NCBI GenBank assembly: GCA_012064385.1
Contig: QRDG01001524.1
Coordinates: 677,766-741,765 of the forward strand
Source: Puccinellia tenuiflora
Lineage: Eukaryota > Streptophyta > Magnoliopsida > Poales > Poaceae
Direction of reading: 5' to 3'
DNA length: 64,000 bases
Positions 1 through 7,818 of the stretch are shown here, one piece after another. Within the stretch, counting starts at the first letter, position 1, and each line of letters starts with the position of its first letter. Under the pieces are notes generated by a model. That model made no database searches. It was given only the letters and a program-made list of their open reading frames with translations, and had not been told where the DNA came from. The translations under genes and the position numbers were made by a program.

Positions 1-1
1 C

Positions 2-1651
2 TCTATCTCCTTTTTCACAGATAACAGGAGGTACAAGTCCGCCGCTCACAACCCCAATAAACCATCTCATAAAGAAAAAAGGGGCTCTCGGGCCTATTTG
101 GATGAGACAGAGGATGGCCGTCGTGTTCAGCGTGACAGAGGAGCTGCTGCTAGAGAGGCTGCCCAGAAAAAGGCTGAAATTGCTTTTCTTGAAAAAGAAA
201 GGGCTAAGAAGGCACGATATGAGAACCTTTCCTCCGTGCGTGACTTGGGCAAGATAGATTTTCGGTGTATGAGGGAGCAGCCGTTCTTTGACATGCCTCA
301 AGACTCCAACAATCCGCTCTTTTGGAGGAAAGAACAAGAACTTGTGATGACGGAGATCTATGCAAAGTTGTCCACCAACAAGGCCGTTTGTGAGCAAAAA
401 GTGCTCGATCTCACCTCCTTAAGCACTAAGCCGTACTTTCAAGAGGCCGTATGGATTGCAAGGAAGCTTGGGCTTGAGAAGCTCATGTCCGTTCAACAAC
501 ACTTTGATATCAAGCTTGTGCATCAATTCTTTGCCACCATTCAGTTTGGGAAGGATGCTGATGTCACTTTGACATGGATGACCGGGCCTATGCGGTGCGA
601 GTCCTCTATGACACGCTTTGCTGAGTTGCTTGGGTATGAATTTCGCAATGGTGAGGAGTCCAAAGGAAGGATCATGCATGTGGAGGGCCTTCACTATGAG
701 AAGGGTCGGTTGGCTTCCCTTTATTTCAACAAGGCCTCCGTGGGTACAAACAAGGACTTGCTACCCACCTTCAACATTCTTCTTCGCATGTTTCGAGTCA
801 ATATTGCACCTAAAGCCAGAAATTTAGATGCTATTCATGGTGGGTTGGTAAACCTTCTCCGCCAATCCTATGATGTTCTCAATGCCGGTGTGAATTGCCA
901 AGGGTTTGAAATTGATGGCATCGATTTCATCAAGTGTGAGCTTCATTGGGCCGTCCATGAGAAGAAGACTCCTATTTATGCACCGTTTGTCACGAAGCTA
1001 ATTCTCGACCAAGTTCCCTCTCTTAATCAAGAGCATTTCACCTTACAACAGACCGGCACACTTCAAATTCTCAAGGATGACAAGCCTTCTTCCTCAAATG
1101 CTCCTTCTCACGTCCCGTTTGCTTCTAGTGATGAAGAAGAAGAAGTGGCACCCGTACTGAGGAGAAGTAAGAATGCCGACCCTCCCTCATGGATTAGCAA
1201 GGGCAAGGAGAATGTGGCCAAGGAGATGAAGAAGCTCTCTTGGTTCGAAAAGGTGATGATTCGCATGAATGTGTGCCTTCACAAGGAAAACCACCAAGCC
1301 TACAAGGAAAGGAAGTTGATTATCTCTAATCAACACAAGTTGTACAAGGAGTTGGAGAAGAAGAGGAACAAGACTCCTCCTCCATTTGTTGAAGACAATC
1401 CACCTGAGGAATCATCCGGGAGTGAGAAGACCGTGAGCTATGACCGGTGGCATACCAAGCAATTCCCGTGGGCTGATTTTGACTTTGAGGATGTGTCTTC
1501 TATGCCTTCTTCCTCGCGCAACACCGGCAAGGCTCCTATGGGTGCGAGAGAGATTGAAGAGGATGATGATGACGAGGCTAGTGGTTCGGAGTATGACGAT
1601 GACGACGATGGTGATGATGATGAAGATGCCACCGAGGAGGACTCCGAGTGA
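2..1651 (+). CDS. 3' ORF of a sirevirus-like Copia element (partial at the window start)
   Basis: The frame is open from base 2 to the TGA at 1649-1651, so the true start is outside the window or is created by splicing. The first 20 bases are a pyrimidine tract ending in CAG, which resembles a splice acceptor. The protein has a basic, Lys/Arg/Glu-rich N-terminus with a predicted helical stretch (AREAAQKKAEIAFLEKERAK). A globular core follows, from about FRCMREQPFFDMP to HWAVHEKKTPIYAPFV. It resembles the plant 'putative transposon protein' domain seen next to plant LTR elements. A low-complexity linker and a strongly acidic Asp/Glu tail close the protein. The ORF ends 580 bp before a polypurine tract and 3' LTR, which is where sireviruses carry an extra ORF after pol. 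I see no protease, integrase or RT motif. The function is unknown; the family assignment is inferred from position and weak resemblance. Confidence 0.6.
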   Translation, partial: SISFFTDNRRYKSAAHNPNKPSHKEKRGSRAYLDETEDGRRVQRDRGAAAREAAQKKAEIAFLEKERAKKARYENLSSVRDLGKIDFRCMREQPFFDMPQDSNNPLFWRKEQELVMTEIYAKLSTNKAVCEQKVLDLTSLSTKPYFQEAVWIARKLGLEKLMSVQQHFDIKLVHQFFATIQFGKDADVTLTWMTGPMRCESSMTRFAELLGYEFRNGEESKGRIMHVEGLHYEKGRLASLYFNKASVGTNKDLLPTFNILLRMFRVNIAPKARNLDAIHGGLVNLLRQSYDVLNAGVNCQGFEIDGIDFIKCELHWAVHEKKTPIYAPFVTKLILDQVPSLNQEHFTLQQTGTLQILKDDKPSSSNAPSHVPFASSDEEEEVAPVLRRSKNADPPSWISKGKENVAKEMKKLSWFEKVMIRMNVCLHKENHQAYKERKLIISNQHKLYKELEKKRNKTPPPFVEDNPPEESSGSEKTVSYDRWHTKQFPWADFDFEDVSSMPSSSRNTGKAPMGAREIEEDDDDEASGSEYDDDDDGDDDEDATEEDSE

Positions 1652-1705
1652 CTTTTATGGGTCTCGCTAGCATCGCCTTTCTTCCTTTTTTGGTGTCTCG
1701 ATGCC

Positions 1706-2230
1706 AAAGGGGGAGAAAAGTTCTAGTAGGTTATTCGTGGGATTTGCATGGGTCGGGCACAAGCATTTGCTTTTACCATTTCTTGAGAGATTGCGTCCTT
1801 TTATCTTTAGCTTGAGCTTGTTGAACCTTATGTGGTATGTGTGTTGAACTTTATTTGCTATCTTTATGTGAAATGTGGATCTTGGTGCCTTTATTATTTA
1901 TTGAGGAGACATGGTGTCGGATATTATCTATGGTTGAGTTATTTGTGGGGTATGCATTGGAATCAACTTTTTATCCTTATGCACAAGGTATGATTGTTAA
2001 CACAAACCTCAACCCATATAATGTAATGTCTCTTTGTTTTGCAAATGAAGCTATTGTATATATATATCATGTCATATGTCTTTGTGGTATCCTATTCCTA
2101 TATGTGTGCTTCCCTTTATATGCAACTTGTTGATATGCACACATTTAGGGGGACGTGCTATTTTTTTACATGATATGATCTATTTGCTTGCAAATCGTAG
2201 TGTTGTCATCTAACACCAAAAAGGGGGAGA
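1706..2230 (+). promoter_or_regulatory. Polypurine tract region with repeated PPT-like motifs
   Basis: Three purine-rich motifs lie between the ORF stop and the LTR: AAAGGGGGAGAAAAG at 1706-1720, TTTAGGGGGA at 2144-2153 and AAAAAGGGGGAGA at 2218-2230. The last one directly abuts the LTR and is the likely functional primer for plus-strand DNA synthesis. Multiple PPT-like copies are a described trait of sireviruses. A similar motif sits downstream of pol in the related element at 56279-56290. The remaining sequence is AT-rich and non-coding. Confidence 0.6.
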
Positions 2231-2231
2231 T

Positions 2232-3487
2232 TGAAAGAGCATTTCCTAAACCCTAATGGTTTTGTGTGTTAGTTAACAACACTAGTGATTATCTAATGTG
2301 ATGCTAAGTGTTGCAGGTTTAGTGACATATTTTTTACCCTGAGCATCAACCACCAAAAAGGAATCTTTGGCAGAGTTATTTTGTTGCAGGCCAATCTCAG
2401 GCCGGAGTCTCCGGTCCCTGGTTTTTCCTGCCATATGCCAAGGTGTGGTGCGGTATTGGATGGTACACCGGAGGGTGTCCGGAGTCTCCGGCCGGCTGGA
2501 GTATCCGGCCCTTGGAGACCGGAGTCTCCGGTCTTGCCCGCTTCATCGACAAAGTCTCCGTGGGTCTGCGGAGTCTCCGGCCACACCGGAGTATCCGGTG
2601 TCCCAGACCGGAGTCTCCGGTCCTCCCCTTATGACCAGTGTGTGGTGCGGCTCGGGTGCTTCGTCCGGAGGAACCCCGGAGGGCGTCCGGAGTCTCCGGC
2701 CCTCTGTCACCGGAGTTTCCGGTCCAAGTGAGCTCCAATAGGCAGATTTTTCAGAGGGGTATAAATACCCCTCCAGCCACCTCAAGCTAGTTAGCTCGTC
2801 CAACATTTTGTGAATCCTAATTTCTCAGAGCTCAAAACAACTAGATATCCCAATTCCTCCATCCAAACTCTTTGATCTTTGGAGGATTGAAGGAGAAGGC
2901 CCGGATCTACATCTTCACCAAGCCGTTTTTTTATTTCCCCCTCATTCACTTGAGGGATTTCGTTTCTAGGGTTAGCATTGTGTTACCCTAGATTCTCTTG
3001 CTTACTACTTGTGTAATTGTGACAGATTTTTTGATTTGGGAGCCCCCGATTAAGTTGTGGGTGTGTGCCCCAAAAACGTTGTAAGGGCTCCAGATTTCGC
3101 CTTGAAGGATTCCGATAGTGGAAGATGAACCAAACCCTTGGGTGTGGTTCATCGGAGAATAGGGTGAGGCCTTAATGGCATCTTGAGTAGGCCTCTTGTG
3201 GCGAGCTCACACCCCTCCAACGAGACGTACTCCCTTAACAAGGAGGAACTCGGGAATACATCCTTGTCTCCGCGTGCTTCTCTTTCGGTTATCTCTATCC
3301 CCTTGTTGTCCTTACTTGTATCTTGTTAATTGCCTAGTTGTAATAGCTTGCTCATCATATAGGTAAATTCACCGTAGTTGCATATCTAGAGAATTTACCT
3401 TTGTGTCAAGCCTAAAATCGAAAAAGTATTAAAATTTGGTGTAGCACCTATTCACCCCCCCCTCTAGGTGCCCATACGATCCTTTCA
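2232..3487 (+). repeat. 3' LTR of sirevirus-like Copia (copy 1)
   Basis: This 1,256-bp sequence begins TGAAAGAGC and ends CTTTCA, directly after a PPT. It aligns end to end with the 5' LTR at 36523-37780, which is followed by a PBS. This confirms the boundaries and shows that the two elements are one family. U3 carries a cluster of GC palindromes (2402-2722) and a TATA box, TATAAATA, at 2760-2767. Downstream is a T-rich, R/U5-like region. The five bases after the LTR are CCTGC; the matching TSD is outside the window. Confidence 0.85.
2402..2722 (+). promoter_or_regulatory. Array of 13-bp palindromes upstream of the LTR TATA box
   Basis: CCGGAGTCTCCGG occurs exactly five times, with further variants such as CCGGAGTATCCGG, GCGGAGTCTCCGG and CCGGAGTTTCCGG. 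Each is a 6-bp inverted repeat around a central T or A. Spacing is irregular and the array ends about 40 bp before the TATA box at 2760. Position suggests a U3 enhancer or a structure-forming element. No binding protein can be named. The repeats are rich in CCGG and CG sites, so heavy cytosine methylation is expected. Confidence 0.6.
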
Positions 3488-4149
3488 CCTGCCGAGAATC
3501 TCCTTATCCGCCCCAACTTTCGTTGCGACTCGACAGGTGCCGAACAAACCTAGGCACACTCGCCAGGTAGGACTCCAGCATGTGGTACCGCTTTTCAACG
3601 ACCCATCAATGAGACATACACTATTGGGCATCAAATTCTACCCCCCCCCCCGATTCACATTGCCATGCCGACGCCAAAACCCGACCAAATTCTACCCTCC
3701 CGCACCGTCTCCGCCACAAATCACAACTCCCCTTCCACGCCTCCTATGTACCCCCTCCACGCGGTCCTGCTCATAAGTCGTCGCTGCTGGACGTCATGGA
3801 TATGGAGAGGACGACAAAGGAGCAAGCGAAGTTGGAGGATGTTTAGGCGTGGGAGGCAACTCGAAATGCGTAGGAGACCACCAACCTATCTGGCTGACAC
3901 AAACACGAGAAGGAAAGGAAGAGTTGTTTCCTCCACCTAGGGGAGCTTGCCCGCTGTGGCGCTGAGTTAGTGACCAACACAGATGTCGGCAATGTGCATG
4001 TGTGCATCGAATGATATTTGTCAATGTGCATTTGTGGATTGTGTGTGATGCCGCCACGTCATAATCTTCATGATACATTATGGTGGTGCCCGTTTCGAGC
4101 CCGCCCAAGTTGAGAAAGGGGAACAAGAGGGATAATAACTTATCTCTTT
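3488..4149 (+). other. Intergenic spacer, no gene recognised
   Basis: Host sequence flanking the sirevirus insertion. It contains a C10 tract near 3643-3652 and several short ORFs without recognisable domains. I see nothing else that can be supported. Confidence 0.5.
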
Positions 4150-4910
4150 TAAGACCAGGAAGAAATTCAAGGGGAGATGCACGGGAGACCCGTCGTGGAA
4201 GAAAGAGAAGGACGAGGTCTTATGTAAATCTTGAATATCAATAAGCCTAGACCACATAAACGGCGCCCAACAAACTCGTGGAACATAATGACAAAGAATC
4301 AAAGTTGATTTCCATGAGAGAAAACGATACCATCCATACAACATGGTAATGAAACACAATGAAAGTGCTACGTCACATAGGTGGACTAGACATGTACCAA
4401 ACTTTCAACAAGAGTCAAGCTTTCAATTTGATGCATTGTTGGAAAGAGCTTCGAGAATCTTTGAATAGTCAAAGGTCAGCGGCCACAGGAGGCGATCTGA
4501 GCAACAAGTGTGAGACCGTTAATTTAGAAGGGCCTACGCCCTCTGCGGGCCACAACGCCCAACGGGGACAAAGAACTCAAAGGCCGCAAGAGCGGCGTCA
4601 TCATCTTGCTCGGTGCAAGAATCGTTTACCGACATGGCAAAGGAGGTCTCAACGAACACAACTAGCAATGAGTGGGAGCAAAAGAGTGAAAGGTGGACGA
4701 ACTTTTTAGAGATACAAAGCGAGAAGCTCGAGATGGAAGTGTCAAAGATTAAAGCCAAAAAGATCAAAAGCGCAATAAAATAAAATAGCCAAGGAACGAA
4801 AGAACATGACCGAAGATTTGAAGACCTTGACCACCGACACGAGCAAAATGTCACCGAAAGTGCAGTCTTGGTTTGCTCAAGAATGTAAACACGCCTTAGA
4901 GAAAAAAGGT
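4150..4910 (+). pseudogene. Decayed NAM-associated / Myb-like domain gene relic
   Basis: Three-frame reading recovers pieces typical of the grass family with a Myb/SANT-like domain and a 'No apical meristem-associated' C-terminal domain. These are W..EKDEVLCKS..ISISLDHINGAQ (about 4190-4270), QTRGT.......RIKVDFHER (4270-4320), FNLMHCWKELRES (4420-4460) and a Lys/Glu-rich coiled C-terminus (4680-4800). Many stops and frameshifts (for example TGA and TAA around 4230-4290) show that it is dead. The family is partly derived from PIF/Harbinger transposons, which fits the Harbinger-like terminus at 5220-5239. The assignment rests on motif memory and is moderately sure. Confidence 0.5.
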
Positions 4911-5219
4911 TGATTCATATGCATGTTGCTCGCATTTCGGTGATGTATTGTGATGTAGCCGGACTTGGTGACCAGACTTGGTGGTTGACCATGATTTTTC
5001 ATGGCTGATACTTTGATTTGGTGCCTATTAATTGCGAGTTCTTTTTGTTTTTGTGTTACTCTTATGATTTTAGGAAATATTAATCAGAATACCAAAACAA
5101 GCAAAATTGAATAGGGCCGACCGTTTGGTGGGCGCCATTGGCGGCAGCCGTCCCCAATGGGTCGGACATGTGTCTAGACAACGCTATAGTGGACACAGTT
5201 CTAGGGGTGTCAGGTTTAT

Positions 5220-5239
5220 GAGGTGCCGTGGAGATGCTC
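5220..5239 (+). mobile_element. Possible right end of a PIF/Harbinger-like element
   Basis: The sequence ends CCGTGGAGATGCTC and is followed by TTA (5240-5242). The inverse complement, GAGCATCTCCACGG, resembles the GRGCATCTCCAGCC terminus common in grass Harbinger/Tourist elements, which duplicate TTA or TAA. No matching left end was found, so this is a fragment at best. Confidence 0.3.
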
Positions 5240-5242
5240 TTA

Positions 5243-5930
5243 CTGGATAAGAGGAGCTGGTACCAAGTAAAGATCACTCTTAATAAAATCCACTAGTTTT
5301 TTTTTACTGTAAAAGAGTGCACTATGTTTCTTACACAACCTATCATACACGTCTGATTATTGCCATTTGTCTTACCTCTCCCAAACCATCAAAATTCCTT
5401 TTTTTAACGGTTACCACATATTTCATTAATAGAACATCAAGTTAAATTAAAAAAACACACAAAGAAACTAAAAGATAAGTCATAAAAATAAGTTTTCTTG
5501 AAAACTTTGCGGATAGAAACCTAAAGGATAGAAGAACACAAAGCCATCCATAGATTTTCTGCACACACCGAAAACCAGCGGACGTCGCCCAATTCTGGCT
5601 TCAAAGCATCATCGCCAATGAGACTTCCTGAGTCGATGAACAGGTCCGCTGCAAGTAGATAGATACATGTCGTCGTGTCATGTTGACCGGGGACGTCCCG
5701 TGCTACCTTGGACCCATATCCACCGCATTCCATAGACAAAGTCGTGGAAGAACGACAAATCCACCACCTTCAGACCAACATCCTTGGTCCAGAGCATCCG
5801 CCTCACCCTCCAGCGCCGTCATAAAACATGACGAGCACCAGCGACGAGCACCAGTGATACACCGAGAAATTAATCTCGCCGGATCTAAAACACAATGAGT
5901 GGATCAAGCCACCTGCTCCATGCTGCCGTA
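5243..5930 (+). other. Non-coding repeat-like DNA
   Basis: AT-rich at first (5280-5500), then a GC-richer block (5520-5930) that continues on the far side of the hAT MITE at 6103. Short ORFs on both strands show no recognised domain. It is probably an old unclassified transposon remnant. Confidence 0.35.
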
Positions 5931-5938
5931 GATTAGAC

Positions 5939-6094
5939 CAGTGGTGGAGCCGACACTTTCACTCTATGTAGTCAATGCAAATTTGTGTAGTATAATACAT
6001 GTACTTGTATCTTCTTTAAATGGATTTTTGCTTGTATTGCCAAAAAAAATGTGTAGTCAATTGACTACACACCTCTAGTGTGGCTCCGCCACTG
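5939..6094 (+). mobile_element. hAT-type MITE with 8-bp TSD
   Basis: A 156-bp element with termini CAGTGGTGGAGCC and GGCTCCGCCACTG, which are inverted repeats with one mismatch. It is flanked by perfect 8-bp direct repeats GATTAGAC at 5931-5938 and 6095-6102. Eight-base duplications and CA..TG ends with a CAGTGGCGGAGCC-like TIR are characteristic of hAT elements. There is no coding capacity. Confidence 0.85.
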
Positions 6095-6102
6095 GATTAG
6101 AC

Positions 6103-6454
6103 CACATCCGAGACGAGGAAGAAGTAGGGGCATCTTATTCCCACGCGGCGTCATCCCCGTCACCAATGCGGCACCGCTGATTTTTTTTAGACTAACCCTA
6201 ATTACTCATCAAAGTCGAAGCGTCGAGATCCCCACCCCTGCCATCAGTGGCACGTCGAACGAAAGAGTCAAGACACGCCGGCGAAGGGAGGGGGCAACAT
6301 GGTCGCCACCCTAGTCACCTCTTAGGAAGGGACGGCAACATTCCTTAACCATGATAAATTGTCATGTGTGACTGAAATCAGTCGCAAATCTGAGTCCTCC
6401 TCGCATATACTTGGTCAAGCATGGACTTCTGAATCCTGAGATGGTCAGGAACAT
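6103..6454 (+). other. Continuation of the repeat-like block, no gene
   Basis: This continues the 5520-5930 block beyond the hAT insertion. It includes a T8 run at 6180 and a 78-codon ORF with no recognised domain. No feature is supported. Confidence 0.4.
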
Positions 6455-6729
6455 ATGAGAAAATATCTAGTGATACAAGCACCTAGGTGCTACAATGCTC
6501 AAACCAATTTTAAAAGTTTCAAAAAATCTACCAAAAAATGTGTGTGTTGACACGATGTGTTTAAACTACCTCCAAAAATTTCAGCCACAAAATGAAAATG
6601 AACATTGAGAAACAAAAAAGACAAATCTGCTATGAATTTTTTGGTAGATTTTTTTAAAACTTTTAAAATTGGTTTTTCAAACGGATGCATTGTAGCACCT
6701 AAGTGCTTGTATCACTGGATATTCTCTCA
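6455..6729 (+). repeat. Foldback (long inverted repeat) MITE-like element
   Basis: The left arm (GAGAAAATATC, then AGTGATACAAGCAC and GGTGCTACAATGC, then AACCAATTTTAAAAGTTT) is mirrored by the right arm ending near 6729. Both arms extend over 100 bp with scattered mismatches. There is no ORF of interest. The exact ends and TSD are unclear because the next element starts at 6730. Confidence 0.6.
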
Positions 6730-7411
6730 TGCCCTGTTTGGTTGCATGGAATTGGGGCTCGGAATTGGAATTGGATGCCCAATTCCAAATTCCGTCATTT
6801 GGACTGCGCTCAGAATTTGGGCCTGGAATTGGAGACCAATTCCGAGCCAATTCCGCAGCATAACATTTTGTGAGGGAACAATTTCGAGCCTCCCAGCTCG
6901 GAAACGCTCGGAATCGCTCGTGAGGGAGCCCGCCGCCGCCCCCGCCGACCCTGCCGCCGCGCCGCCGGTGCCCTGCTCCCCGCCGACCCCGCCGCCGCCC
7001 TGTCGGCGCCCTGCTCCCCGCCGACCCCGCCGCTGCTCGCTCCCCGCCGCCGCCCTACTCCCCGCTGACCCTGCCCTGCTCCCCACCGACCCCGTCGACC
7101 CCGCCGTGCTCCCGCCGACCCCGCCGTGCTCCCGGCCGGCCGACCGTCGTCCTCGCTCCCGGCCGGCGCCCTGCTCCCCGCCGACCCCGCCGCCGCCCGC
7201 CGACCCCGCCGTGCTCCCGGCCGGCCGACCGTCGTCCTCGCTCCAGGCCGGCGCCCTGCTACCCGCTGTCCTCAATCGATTCCACGGTGTTGTGCATCCA
7301 AACAAGAATTGGAATTGGGGGAATTGAGCCCAATTCATTTCCAACTCAGATTTGGAATTCAACCCCAATTCAATTCTGAGCCCCAATTCCATGCAACCAA
7401 CAAACAGGGCA
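6730..7411 (+). mobile_element. TIR element (TGCCCTGTTTGG ends) with GC-rich cargo
   Basis: The left end TGCCCTGTTTGGTTGCATGG is matched by the inverted right end, which differs by a short TTG insertion. The direct repeat TCA flanks both sides (6727-6729 and 7412-7414). Inner arms rich in GGAATTGG motifs are also inverted. The centre (about 6930-7260) is a C-rich region of degenerate tandem repeats (CCGCCGACCCCGCCG-like). It gives long proline-rich spurious ORFs in several frames. No transposase is visible. It could be a non-autonomous Harbinger-, CACTA- or Mutator-like element that picked up GC-rich sequence; the superfamily is uncertain. Confidence 0.65.
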
Positions 7412-7559
7412 TCAGGAACATATCTTATCCAGCCAAACCCACGCCCCATGCGGCTAAATGACGTGCCGCCCACGACCATGGTCGATGATGACAGAAGTCG
7501 CTCGCCTCAGGACTCAGGAGGATACACTGGTTCCCGGCCGAATCCAAAACAGAACCCTC

Positions 7560-7818
7560 GAGCGGCTCTTCCCCCCTTCTCCCCCCTATTCTCTTCTCCC
7601 CCGTTCTTCTCGCTCTCGGCAGCGACAGCCGCGGGCAAAACCCTAGATCTCCCTCCCGCTTAAACCCTCCAACAAGGTAATGTTTCCCGCCCCTTCACTG
7701 GAGCGTTGGCTCCGGATCTCCCGTCGGCCTCTTCTCTCCGATTTGTCGGAGGCTCCGAGCCTAACGTGAGGAATTTCGTGGTGATTAGTGGTTGCTGGTT
7801 CTGTATCAGTGCGGGAGG
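7560..7818 (+). promoter_or_regulatory. Promoter/5' leader of the PTB gene with a probable leader intron
   Basis: A strong pyrimidine patch (7570-7615) precedes AAACCCTAG (telo-box-like, about 7638). No convincing TATA box is seen. A donor CAAG|GTAATG at 7676/7677 and an acceptor TATCAG at 7804-7809 suggest a 133-bp 5'UTR intron ending ten bases before the ATG at 7819. This layout is common for plant RNA-binding protein genes. The transcription start is inferred only. Confidence 0.5.

Noticed and set aside
2402..2722. CRISPR-like repeated units
   Set aside because: The units are 13-bp palindromes with irregular spacing in a plant LTR. There are no uniform spacers and no cas genes.
2367..2806. 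Overlapping ORFs in all frames through the LTR palindrome array
   Set aside because: They come from the symmetric GC-rich repeats, which lack stops on both strands. They lie in U3 of an LTR and have no known domain.
6605..7479. Two ORFs of 240-250 codons, proline/alanine/arginine-rich, on opposite strands
   Set aside because: They arise from the GC-rich repeat inside a TIR element. Composition explains them and no domain is visible.
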